From Orthonyx spaldingii (taxonomy: Eukaryota; Chordata; Aves; Passeriformes; Orthonychidae), in assembly GCA_013397795.1 (NCBI GenBank), contig VZTJ01000244.1, forward strand, positions 196,501-260,500: a stretch of DNA of 64,000 nucleotides, written 5' to 3'. Position numbers and translations under genes: made by a program. Positions 1 through 12,905 of this stretch are shown here, one piece after another (the stretch's first letter is position 1; each line of letters opens with the position of its first letter). Under the pieces are notes generated by a model. The model was given only the letters and a program-made list of their open reading frames with translations. It ran no database searches and was not told the DNA's origin.

Positions 1-3000
1 TTTTATACTTTTCTGAAAAAAAAAAATTAATCAAATCAAACCATTGCTTCCTCCCTTAGCAAAGAAAGGCAGTAAGTCTTCACACTGCTGTGCATTGAGA
101 ACTTGCAGCACTTTTTACATGGAAAACTCAGCAATGAACCAGCCTTTCAGAGAGATTTAAGTATAACCAAATATAAAATATGGTAGCGCAAAGGAAGCAG
201 GAGCCTTGCCAGTGGACCAAGAAGAGAACAGATATTACATCTTTTTCCTTACCTGAGTTTCTGGCTTCTTGCACCCACAGTGCCAGCTTAGAAAAGAGAT
301 GAAGCCTTAGAGAACAATTATTTTCTTCATTTCTTCACTGTGCTGTACATAGAAAAACACTCTTTATTTTCATCAGTGAGCAAAACACCAACCAATCAGT
401 GCATTAGAAGCCATATAAGTGTAAGCATGACAGAGTAATTCAACATTTTAAAGAAAAGAGAAGAAAACAAAACCCACAGAACACTTCTCTATTGGTCTCG
501 TAACCTGTGTGCATTGAAACCAACCAAAAAAAAATTTTCCTTTTTAACTTACTGTAAGACTGTTACCTGAAAACTCAGTCTACGTTGCAGACTGGTGTGA
601 CCCTGGTGTGGTTTGCTGCAGTCTTTCAAATGAAAGGCCAGAGGCTTTGTTTGGTTTGGTTATCTTTTAATGAAGGCAGATTGATCCAGTGGCAGGAGTG
701 CTCAGAATGAAACGGCCTCTGCACCTGCACCCGCAGGGAGATGTGTTCTACAGAACTGTGGAGACTCATCTCTATGTACAAATGCAGCTGTTCAGGACAA
801 GCCAAGAGGAATCAAAGTACATTTGCATTAGGCCATAGTGGCTCAGTGCACTGCAGGTCTCCTTGTGCTGCCTGAAAGGGCTGCACAAACTCTCTGCCCT
901 CAGTCTGATGGCAAGAGAGTGAGAATTTGGTAAGAAGGCTCGTGCTTGTTATTCATTACTGCTTTCATGAGGAAACAGGAGACAGAGTCCAGGCTAAGGC
1001 AAAATATCTGTCTCCTGCTGCACCATCTCCAGAAAAGTGGGGCTCCCAGAGAAACGAAAAGTTCAGATACATTTGAGGTTATTTACAGCTCTTTGCCTTT
1101 TGCCCTCGGTGGCGAGATCTGCATGCTCACTCTGGGGAAATGCTGCAGCAAACAAGGACTGCTGAGAGCCTCTGTCCTGCAGCACGGGTACCGCCTTATG
1201 ATTGAGGTGCCAAGGCAGAAATTAAAATGGAAAATGAGAGAATACACCCATGCAGAACAGAAACAGCAATGGCAACTACAAAACACAGAAGTAGTTTGCC
1301 CTAAAAAAATAATCAAAGAATGGAACAGAATCCCTGACCTCCTAAATACCCAGCATAGTTTCCATGAAAAGGGCAATGGTGCATTGAATCCCCTTGATAT
1401 ACTGGACTGGCAGAAACATGTCAAGAAGTCAGAGTCCTCAAAACATATTTCCCAATTTGTTGGGATCCAAGGTCATCTATATCCTTGAAAAAAAACCCTC
1501 AAAGCTTCCTGCATAGCTTTGTATTCCAGTTGCCTTTGCAGATTTTTTTTAATTCTGGGCTTGGCCAAGAAGTATGGTTGCACAACTTGAGCACACAATA
1601 AGGAAAGTGATGTTCTGCCACATGCTTATTACATTGTGTAAATTTGTCATAGGAAATCATAATAGTCATCACTGGCTCTATCAATCACTGCTGCTGGGTG
1701 GGATTTTTAAAGTTATGTGAAAAACACTGTGTTCTACCCTCCAGAGAGCATCTTCTAAACCTCAGCACTCACAGCTCCCTGAGGGCAGCCCTTCCAGCCC
1801 CAGTGGGACCCCAAAGAGGAGATGCCTGGTTTCTCCTAGCCTTGTAGAGAGAAACCACAGCTGTGAGCTGCAAGTCAGTGTTTACAGTATATAATGCAGA
1901 TGGCTAAAACTTTCTAGCTGAGAAACTAGGTTTTTACCTTTTCTTCTCAGAAAACAGGGAGTTACTAAAGAGTTTTCAAATTTTAAAATACTACAAAGAA
2001 AAGGCACTTCATATAGTGTAAAAGCAGTCTTTTACAAAAGCATTCTTACAAAAAAAGCCACTTGTAATTAGAGAACAAACTCATACGCAAGCACCACACT
2101 TGGCATTAACAGAAATATTAGGTGGAGATGGGCACTGGTAGACCTCACACCAAAGTCAAGACTTGAGACCAACATGACTGCATCTATACTGAATGCTTAG
2201 ATGGAAGTTCACGTACCCCATGGTAACTGAACTTAACTCAGTTGCCTGAAACCTATGGGCCACAGCAGCAAAGAGAGCTGCTTGGGCTGACTCACTTTTT
2301 GGCAAAGCTGCATGCAGCTGCTGATGTGCCCCAGAAGGCTGTCAGCTCATCTGCAAGCTGGCAAGGTTATGAGACGAATGAAGGGTCTGGACCAGAACAA
2401 CAAAGGGGCACTCATGTTGTCACCAAGGTGACTAAAGGAAGGAGTTTTTCACAAGCATGGCAGCTCACTGCCTGTTGCTGAAGGACTGTTCTCCATTTCA
2501 TACTGTTTCTCACAGGTTTTGTCTACAGGATATCCTCAAAGCAATCTTATCCTCTCTGCCCTGGGTGAAGGTTGGCACTTGCATAAGTACATCTTTCCCT
2601 TACACCACAGGAGGTTCAAGGGCATCTTAAACATTGGGCAATACCCTAGTGTTTGTGTTCACCTTCTGTCCTGACAGTCACCTAGAGATACAAGCACAGT
2701 CAGCAATAAGGCAAATGATGGCTCGTGCAAACCAAGTTACCTTCTAGAACTGATTTTCACATAGAAAAGTGTCAACACAGAAAGATATTCCCATATAATG
2801 CTGTGCCTTACCAAGTATCTGGTCTCAAGTTCTGGTGCAGTATTCCCTAAAGACCAAAGCACTAGCACTGGAATCAAACTGGCAGCAACCCAAAAAGATC
2901 AGTGGATCAGTGTGCAAAAGCCGTTTTACTGTCCCCAGATTTTGGAAATGTCTATGTATATATTCATGGCCTCAGTTTCTTTATTTCTACAGGAAATATT

Positions 3001-6000
3001 TATCCAGCAAAACAAATATAACATCTCTTCATCTCTGCTGCAATGCCTGCATAAAAGAACATTTTTCAAAGAATGTGGAAATGTTACCTCAAAGAAATTC
3101 AGTGAGTATTCTGTCTGACACTAGCATTTGTAGCTGGCTTTCACAAGGTCATGTCTCACCTATTTCATCCTGTATCTAATTGCTCATGCTCAGAAAAACT
3201 ATGTTATTCTCCCAAGTCAGCCTCTAACTCCTGTCTAAGAGCAGCCCATATTCTCACTGCAAACCTCTGCTCAAGGGAGAAAGTCTAGAACGGAAGAGGG
3301 GAAATAACAGAAGGAAGGGGGCAAACACCACAACATTTTCTGAGAGGTAAGCAAAACAAAGATCAAACAGCTCTTCAATTTAAGTGACACCCCCTAGTAT
3401 TTTCCATATTCCCTATGTACAGAGATGGGAAAAGCTATTCATCCTGTCTCTTAACTTTGTATCTTTGAACTGTTACCACCAACCTTCAGTTCCTCAGATA
3501 ACAAACAGCAAGAGTTTACTGCAGTGCATCACTCATCTCACACTGATCTTACAGACACAGCTTCAGCTGTCTGTGTTCTGAAATCTGGAGTTTTAAGAAC
3601 ATAAAGTGATACTATTCACTAGATATTTTTTCCCCTCAAAATCTTCCTGAAAACAAAGCACAAGAGAACTCTTTCACTACTACATGGCAGATGAAAATTT
3701 ATTATCAGGATGGAGTGGGAGGAAAATATACCTTGCATTTAATTTAATAATTCAGAGAGTTGTTTTTCCTCCCTATATGCCCCCCATGAGAAGGGGTATT
3801 GAAACAAAAACAAACAAACAATCAAACCCCAAACAACACCTTTAAGCACAAAAGGTCATTGGAGTATCTTCAATACTGAGCTGTTCTGACACATCCTCTG
3901 GCAATATGAAAAGTGAACCATAAAACATTTTATATATTCTGTCCCTCACTGAGCTATCTGAGGACAGGGGTGGCAGTGCCACTGGCATGGCACAGTGGTG
4001 GCAGGCAGCCCTGCTTACAACCTGTCGCTTGTGCTCTGCTTCACCAGAGATCCCATGCCTTTGCCTTCTTCCTGGCTGCCACTGCAGAGCTGAAGGAGGT
4101 GTGGGATTGAAGAGCAGAGTCAAGACTTTGGGAAGAAGGGTTGTATCAGCATGGAGGATTCTGTGAAACAGCAACACCTGCAGAGAAAAGCAATTTATGT
4201 CCAAGGATTGGACAAGCAGATTCAGATTTTATGAGGCAGGTTTGGAATCAGCTTCCCTCTCCGGCTGCTTTGTTGAATGAACAAAGTCAGGCATTCTTTC
4301 TGTTATGCAGAATTTTCTGCTTCCTTGAGTTTAATTAATAATCTGGAAGTATTTTGAGTAAGACTAAGGACTTCATCAGGTTGAGGAGTGTGTATGTGGG
4401 TCTGGTCAAGGTAATTTCAAGGCAGCAGGAAGCAGAACTAGTCACTGCTTCTGAAAATATGTTCAGAATATTTTGCTCTGAATTAGGCACAGTTCAGGGT
4501 ATTCAGCTCTGAAATGTACGTTCACTGCTTGCATCACCAGGAGGACCCAGCACAAACCTTTTTTGCTGAGTTTCAGCCCTCTTGCTTGTACCCCATGGTA
4601 ATGGTTGGGCTGGAGCCAAGGAGAGGAACTCCAGCTCAGCATCTTCCTCTGTTTCAGAATACTGTCTAGTCCTTCTTCAGTCCACAGGTTACCTGGACAT
4701 TAACTTGAAGCTTTTCACTTTTAGAAGCTACATTGGATTTTATCCCCCTGGAGCACACAGCAATGGCTCAGATAGAGGCATGATCACAGGCCTTCCCCAG
4801 CACAGTTGCAGCATAGACACATTCCCCTGAACCAAAAAGACACCTCTTCTGCCAGGGCCTGAACTGCCTAAAAAATAGGTTTCATCTATCACACAGTGAA
4901 GAACTAAAATCATGTAGAAACTAAATCCCAGGTTCCATGTTTGTAAGGCACCTTACCAGCAGAAGAAGAGATTGGAACCAACCAGAAATGCTGCATGCAG
5001 GCATTCTTCACTTAGCCACCTCACCTCATCATGAAGGGTGGGTGGAAAGGCAGCCACCCTTCACACAGCACCCTGCTTTCTAAACCAACATCCAAGGAGA
5101 AGGAAGCACCATCCGAATGAAGAGTCTGAGCTGGCCTGTCCAGAAGAGAGTCACTCGTGCTGTGTAGTACTGGCTGCAACAGACAGCACCTCCTGCACCA
5201 CAGCAAGGAACCTGCAGCAACCACCAAAGCAAGGCCAGAGAGGTGAGTGCAGGGGAGGGATGGCAGAGTTTGGGCCACATGCTCTTGTTCTGCTTCATCA
5301 ACCTGGCCCACCGTTCATGGCCAGACCATAAGAATCTGCACATGAGCTGGCATGACCACTTTATCCTACAGACATGGCAGTGTGAGACCAGTCTCCCACT
5401 TGTAGGTGCCTAAATTACTCCCTGTCACTGTTTAAGTCATTCAGCAAATTAACTGTCTTGGTACCCATAGGCACTGGAGCACTGGAGTGAGAGATGGATG
5501 CTGAGGTCTGAGACAGTGAACAAGAGTAGATTTGGAATCCCCGAAATATCACCCAGCAAGACGTGCTGGATACTGCATTTGTTCTTAGTTCTTCTATGAG
5601 AAATGGTACTTCTGGAGTGCTATGAAACGGGAGGGACAACAGTGCTGTGAGGTACTTGTACCCCATAGCTGAACAAGTATTCTAGATAAAAGACAGGAGA
5701 AAATACCTGTCATTTCATACAACTATCTCTGCTCGATTCAGATGGTGGTATCATGAGTACCTGCAAGCATACCTAGAGTTCAGGAGGATGCAGCTTGTGT
5801 CACAGCTGATTTCCCCAATATTATCAGCAACATCTGTCTGCAGCAAGGAAGTTTCATACATGGTGTGTATTGCCTGCCTACAGGCTTTGGATGCTCCCTG
5901 GGAACCACCTCTCAGAAGCTGACCCAAGTCATGGAAAGTGCATGAGGGAAAGGCTCTGTTCCAGGCCACTGGAAATACACTTAAAAACTGCAGGAGTCAT

Positions 6001-9000
6001 CAGCTGTGCTGTGTGCATAGGGTCGGAAGGTCTAGAAATATGTGTGCATAAGGCAACTACTAGCAACTGAAATTTTCCTTTACAGGTTCCATAAACTTAT
6101 TTCAATTTACTTCCAGACAGTTTGCTGGTAGATTTCAGCTTCCTGAAACAGGTAACATCCTGAAAGAGTTGCTGAAAACACCAAAGCTAGGAAGATAATA
6201 TCCTACCTGACAGAAAAAAAAAAGGACAGAAAAACTTCAAAAAGAACAGTGCAAAGCAATAAGGATCCTTGATAAACAGTGATAACTACTATCAAATGAG
6301 TCTGATAATTATCAATCAAATAAGTCGCCTTGTTTGATTGAAACAGGACCTGAAAGCCACCTCACTGGGAAGAGGTGAAGAGAACGGGGTGCACCCCTAA
6401 CCTGTGTACCTTCTCTCAGTCCACTCACTCCCAGCTCAGACTCACTGCCTCTGTGCAGAAGGTAGTGAATGTCTGGCTCTGCTGTTTTCTCCAGGGCCTG
6501 TCCTGGGATAAATTTCCTTTCTCTGAAGAATCTGAACCAGTCAGCCTGGCCCAGGATTAGTGGCAATTTCCATGGGGCACAGAGCTGTGGTTCATGGCTG
6601 TGTACAGTTGTTTTGCAGGAAAGAGTTCATGTGTGCTGTGGGGTTTCTACTGTTCTCAGATATTTCTCAAGTTCATGAAGTTCAGCCCGTGAGTGAGGCC
6701 AGCTTGGCATTTATCAAAGTCCTTTCCACAAGTGCTTTGTCCTCAGCCTGGCAAACTTATGGGAAGGGAGCCAGGCATACTGCATTGGTGCCTGGCTTTC
6801 TGTCAGACACAGAATGAGAAAAAAAGCCAAGAATGGCATATCTCACCTTATTTAGGACAGTTCATGTAGTACATTAGCATTAAGGATAGCAATGAACAAA
6901 GCCTAGGAGGGAAAAAGGATTTTCTTTGATGCAATGTACATTTTTCACTTCATAAAGGCCCTGTGCCATGTAAAAGCTCAATCCTGCAAACCTGAAATGT
7001 GTGAATGACCTTACACCGCAAAAGAGGCTTTTTGGGTGACTTAGTTAAATTAAGATATGGAATTGCACAATAACTAGCAAAATTCCTCCAGCTCTACTGA
7101 AGGCAAACTTCACCACTAGGGAGCACCAATAGACAAAGTTTTTTAGAGCTTTTCTGTGTTGGACTCAAACTACAAATATAAACTACAAAATACATTTAAC
7201 AATGATACAATAAATATTTTAAATTGCAATTTTTTATAACTACCCACTGAGAAACAAGATGAATCAGAAGTAATGGGGCAAGAGATTTTAGTTTATTTGA
7301 TCACTAGGCAAGGCCTGTAAATTGACACCTACCAAGAGCTCTGCTGATTCATCTCTGCAATGCATGGATAATTTTTTTGAAGTTTCTGTATGATTGGTAA
7401 CTTTATCATCGTAAAAGAACCCACAAATACCAGGCAATGAAGGAGTCTTTCTCTACCAGAGATGAACTTTCTAGGCCAAATCCAAAGTACATTACAGAGA
7501 CAAGAGAACAAACAGCTTGTTTTTTTCTGTGGCAAATCAAGATTGGAGGTGCCTGTCAGTGTTTGGCAGTGACTCAGAGACAGACAAAGAAAATTCAGCG
7601 CTGTAGTTCAAATCCCAGTCCACACAGCAGAACTGATTGACCAGAAATGGTTGCTAACAGCTCACCCTGTACACCTTCAGTTCCTCTTCCTCTTGCTAGA
7701 ACTACAATTATCCTCCCTATCATCTCTTTCTCTTCGAGTTGGACACAAAACATCAGCATTGCCGTAAACACCTGTGCAGAGTGGGGTGACATTTAAGGAT
7801 ATGTCAGACTGTGCTCTGGCTGTTCTGCTTTTATCTGTGGACTCCATCAGCCAGGTTGCACCAGGGTGTTCAGGAGTCTCAGAAAAATGAAATTAAGGCA
7901 AAAGCTCAAGTCAACAGAACTTTGACTATTAAATGGCTCTGTGGATAGAGATCAATGCATATAATAAACTGATTGTTAAGGTAATATTTCACATCTTAAC
8001 TTCTGTTTCTGGCAGTAGAAGATGGAATTAGACTTGATGATTCAGAGACTCAGGAACCACTCAAGTTGCAGGAATTCCTAGTCTTCATTTTCCCCAATGA
8101 CCTGGATGTGCACCATTTGAAACGCAGCCCTGGCATACCTCAGATGAATTCCCACAAAACAGAGGAGGTTGAAATGGAGACTATTTTATAGCCTCTGTTC
8201 ATAGGGGATCTCCTCTGTGTTTGGAGGCATGGCTGCAAGGATATTCTCCAAACAATCATGCTTGTGTTATAGCTGTCAAAAGATGTGCGATGCAAATCTC
8301 TACAGACCTGATGCAGTGGATGATGGCACACTGACCACTCTCATGAAAGCTGTAGTGGTTATTTTATTGAAACTAACCTGCATTCATCAAGCCTGCCATG
8401 GTAGCCCACTTTCAGTTGGATTAAGGCTCTCATCTTCGTCAGTGGCATGTTACTTCTTTCCTTGTCCTTCCCTATAGTGACATAGCACTAGAAGGTGTAA
8501 TTGAATTCAGTAGGAAAGCTTCTGCTCATTTGTACCTTGCAGTGACACTTGAGGTGACATTCCTGATAACATATATAGGGACAGCTTCTATGCTATGGTG
8601 TTGCTGGGCTGGCCAGGGATGCCAATCAACAGCTGAGGACTCTTTAGTCCACCCGAAGATTGTGGGTTTGAGGGAAATGGGAGCAGAAGAAGAAGAGGGA
8701 CAGCTGAGGGAAAATTGAACTTAGAACAGTAGGTACATACATGATTTATGCTTGATACTCTCTGCAAAGATGGGTAAGAGAAACCATACAGAGGGTGAAA
8801 GTCTTGAGGATTTCTGGGCATTGCATGGACTGTAAAAAGCAGAAAGTAAACAATGCCGTATATTGGTAGAAGATGCTTCCCTTTTAATATTAGAACTACA
8901 AAATCCTTTCTTAGGGTCCTGATTTCTGACTTTCCTTTATAGCCATACCACCCATCTAAAAGTCTGCTCTCCAAAGTGTTTGTGAGCCACACTCTCAGTG

Positions 9001-12000
9001 GAACAAACGAAGTTTGGTGTCAGACAAGAGAACATGAAAAGGGCCCTGAGTTGTGAAGGGTCGCAAGGTGTCTGTTGCAACTCTGCTGTGCTTTGACCTG
9101 TGGTATCTCTGAGCAGACCTAAAAATCAAACCATGGCTCTTATCAGCTGAGATGCAAATACTTAACATCGGGGCTCATGAACACTGTGGGTCTGGAAAGA
9201 TTTTCCTGTGGCTGGTACATATGTGACCCAGCCTATACATTACAGGGAATTGCTAGCTACTAAAGAACTGAAGATCAGCCTCAGCTTTGCACAGAGCCTA
9301 TGTGTGTCTAACAGGACAGCCTGCCCTGCAAGGTCCCAGAGCCAGCAAACACAGCTTCAGCAAATGGGGGAGTGAACTGCCAGGTGCACATGCAGGCTGC
9401 TGACCTCTGCTCATTGGCACTCATGTTCTGAAATACCCCTGCATGCACTAATATACCCTGCTTGCAGTGACTCTGACCATCAGCTACCAGCTCATAATCA
9501 GCCTTTTCAACCAAAGCATAATATGGATCCTACTCCATTTTTCCAAGGACATGAACTCCCCTTTACTGCAACCATCCCCATGGGAAGAAGGGAGATGATC
9601 TAAGCCCTTTCTGCCAAAGCTTTTGGCTTTACTGGACCACCCCATGCCCCTGTCCCAGCAGCAGCAGCAGGATCTGGTCCTGGAGACAGGCTGTGTTTGT
9701 AGACATCAGCTGCAGTAGGACAGTACTCTTTTCCCAGGCTTCAGCACTGCTGAACATGTGTTTTGAGAAAGGCCCAGGAGAACAGGAGAGAGCCCTGACC
9801 TAGTGCTAATGAACTCAGTCACAACTGCATTGCTATAAAACTGTTTCAACTCCATTCAGCTCAGCTGAGATATTTTTATTTCATGCTGGTGCAAGTGGGA
9901 AATGTTGAACTCTAATGTGCTTGCAGTGATTGGCGGGCTCACAAGGGGATCCAAAGATATCCCACTATCTATCTGAGACAGCTTTTAAAATCGAGCTTAC
10001 AGTAGTCAATCCTTCTTTAGAGACTTAATGAGTTTAACAATCATCCCAGTAGACCAACACTCACTTTACAAAAATAAACCCAGAGGACAGGGAGTGAATT
10101 CAGGTAGGTTTCAGCCCCCTAAGCAAGCCCCACCTAAGATGAAAGATGGTTTATGGTGTACCTGTTCTGCAGATAAGCAGGAGACTTGAGGTATTTCTAT
10201 AATTACATGTGTGCCCTTCTCTGGAAGCAGTGGCTATTTTCATACCTCAGCCCAATAAAGGAAATGTGAGAGGCACCTGTGCCTTGTTTATAGCTCCATT
10301 AGCCTTTCTTGAACTGTAAATTATTTGGCAGTGGCTGAGACAAAAGGGAAAGACAGGGCTGGATTGTAAAGGAGAAGTTTAAAGTTCACAGCTAATTCAA
10401 GTCTTTCAGATTTTACTGCCTAAAGTTATAGTTCCTTTGATAATTAGTCCATAATTATAAAACTCATTAGAAAAAATCAGCACATTTAGTATATGTTTCA
10501 TTGTAGAACAGACTACTGTAAAACACACTTTAGCATATATTTGCTTTATAACCTTTCAACTATGATCATTTTCTACGGCAGTCTTCACTCTTCTCTCTTG
10601 CTTACTCTTCATCAGTCAGTGAATAAACAAAGGGGTTTTAAGTTCTGCCTAGCACATTTGAAATTTTCAGAGAGAAGGGAGTTAGGAGCAATAAATTGTA
10701 CTCCCATTTTCAGCTCCCTGGTTTAACCACAATGGCAACACTAGGAGAACATAAAAGCACAGCCTGTGAGGACCAGCAGCAGGAGGCACAGTGCTGTAAT
10801 GGCATCTGGAGCATTATCAGTAGCACAGTTGTGAGTAATTGCATTAATTGCCTTTAATTACACTCTGTGACCTGAAGCAGGCTGCTTCCAAGAAACATGA
10901 CACAATACCAATCATGATGGGTTTAGAAAGTAACTTGAACAAGTATGTGGTTAGATCTTTCTAATGAGAGCTGCAGCTGGAACGACAGGCGTGTGCATGG
11001 TGTATTTGTGTGCCTGTTTTACAGGTCACACACAACAGAAGTAGAGGAGGAAGCAGCAGATATTTCTTCATAGAGTGAACTCTATACAAAGGGCAAACCT
11101 GGAAATGATGCTTTGTTTTCCATTTCCTGGGACTAAATATGACCTCTTTCTTCTGCCATTAGTGCCCGATCCCTATAGAAAAGCTTTAGAGATGGCAGGT
11201 TTCACCACAGTTCCTGCTGGATAGTAACATCTTTGCCATGGGCACAATGCATGTGTTAAATTACCACATCTTTCCACAAATCCTGAAAGGATTCTTTTTC
11301 TCAAAGTTAGCTTTGTCCGCTTTTTAGTTGCAGTTCTGCAAATATGAATAAATGTTTACATGTATCAATTTTTGTGTTGAGGCAAATCTGTTCAATGCTG
11401 GATGGAACTTCCCAATAAAAGCCAAAAGTTAATGGAAGAATTGCATTAGAAAGGTATTCTCTAAGCTCTCCAGACAAGCCTTGGGATGGACCTAAACTCC
11501 CAGTCTGACACTCCGGCAGAGCTGGTATGGTTGCAGGTGCACACATATCTCAGTGCAGACAGACATGCTCTCTAGGTGGGTCTGCTCGTGGAGCCAACAT
11601 TGCTGTTTCTCTGTCACTCCCATGTCCTACTGCAGGATGGAACTGCTGGTGTTGCCATGCCACCTTTACATCACTCACCTGCAATTACAGGAGCTGCACT
11701 CTTCTCCATGACTCAGAATGTTTTATTCATGATCCATTTATGGTAAGACAAAGCACAGGGAACTCTGATAATACTGGAACTCCTTTGCATGCTAATGGCA
11801 AAGGTTTCAGTTGAGTCCCTAATTCTCATGTTTTACACTGACACTGTGTGTCTGAAGGAGAGCTGCATTCTGAACCTCCTGCATGTGCATTTATCTGCAG
11901 GTGACTTGCATGCAGAGAGCAGCTGGCAGTGTAAATTTAGTGTGCATGCCTTGGTATGCAAGGATAACTGAATGCATGACTCCTTGAACACCTCTATGAA

Positions 12001-12790
12001 GACAGGAGAAAAATTATATGCTATTTTTATGGTTTGGGCAGTCATTCTGCCTGACAGTCTCCTTCTCACTCTTCCCGCTGAGCTTCTTCAGAGTGGTGAG
12101 ACCCTCAGGCTGACCCAGCTCCCAGCTTGGCTACATCTGATCTGCACTAGAAAGCCTTCCACACCCAGGAAAATAAAGGGGGATCTATATTATGCCTGCA
12201 TGATCTAGTCATGCTGCTATTTCCTCTGTAGCAGACATAGGTGGAAACCCATACAGTTAGACTGATGAAGAGGGAAAACCAACTTCTGCTTTGCCCCTCA
12301 CTGTGAATATTCATGCAGTCACAGGCTATTCCTTCCCCTGCCCAAGGCGTCAGTAGGTCCTCAGTGAGTGCATTGTGAGTTTCTGACCTTTAGCTTTACC
12401 TGTATTGACACATTTTGAGGTGTTCAAGATGTGGATCCAGTAAGTCACATTGTGATTTTGTTGTAAGTCTACTCCTCACACAATAAACTGACCACTTGAC
12501 CGGGGTCCACATAACTTTTCTGACCTCCTGTTTAGGAAGCAGGAGGCAAATAAAGGAACTTCAAATCCCCTAAGCCACCATTTAAAAGTGACTGAAATAT
12601 TGACTTTCTATTCAGTTTCAAAACCAAAAAAATCAGTCTGGAGATCAGGGATGCCCTGAGTCTCTGACTCCCTCAACTGTCCCTCAAAATCCCAGTCTAA
12701 GGTCTTGCTCCTATTGTCATTGAAGTAATTAAATTAATGAAATTCACGATAAGGTAGCAGAGGGAAGTGTAGTCCAGACAACCAAACACC
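1..12790. other. intergenic DNA, no gene recognised
   Basis: I see no exon with recognisable homology, no RNA gene and no well-preserved transposon. Open frames such as 946-1488 (plus, 180 codons) have no family motifs and no splice or promoter context, so they are treated as chance. The stretch is AT-rich with short GC-richer patches (about 5030-5330 and 9600-9760). Two TAAT-rich stretches near 10380-10475 and 10815-10870 are discussed as possible conserved elements. The complement gene C6 would be expected in this direction by synteny, but I could not identify any of its exons. Confidence 0.6.
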
Positions 12791-12794
12791 AGGT

Positions 12795-12905
12795 TAGGAA
12801 CTAAAAATTACAACACCTAGTCCCATACCTCCTTTTCTATGAATTATGCCAAGTCATTCACCTTTCTTGCCCTTTTCTTCATCTGTTTTTAGACCCAGGG
12901 GTTTA
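12795..12905 (+). repeat. possible MIR-type SINE remnant
   Basis: The stretch includes AAGTCATTCACC, then TTTCTTGCCC, then TTCTTCATCTG. The order and spacing resemble the 3' half of the amniote MIR consensus (the 'gggcaagtcacttaacctctctgtgcc' region followed by 'tttcctcatctg'). It is strongly diverged and no clear 5' tRNA-like part is visible, so the call is tentative. Confidence 0.35.

Noticed and set aside
946..1488. 180-codon plus-strand open frame
   Set aside because: No domain, signal peptide or splice context, and no recognisable similarity; an overlapping antisense frame exists, as expected by chance.
7560..7625. tRNA or tRNA-derived SINE suggested by AGTTCAAATCC (B-box like)
   Set aside because: No convincing A box and no cloverleaf stems could be formed around it.
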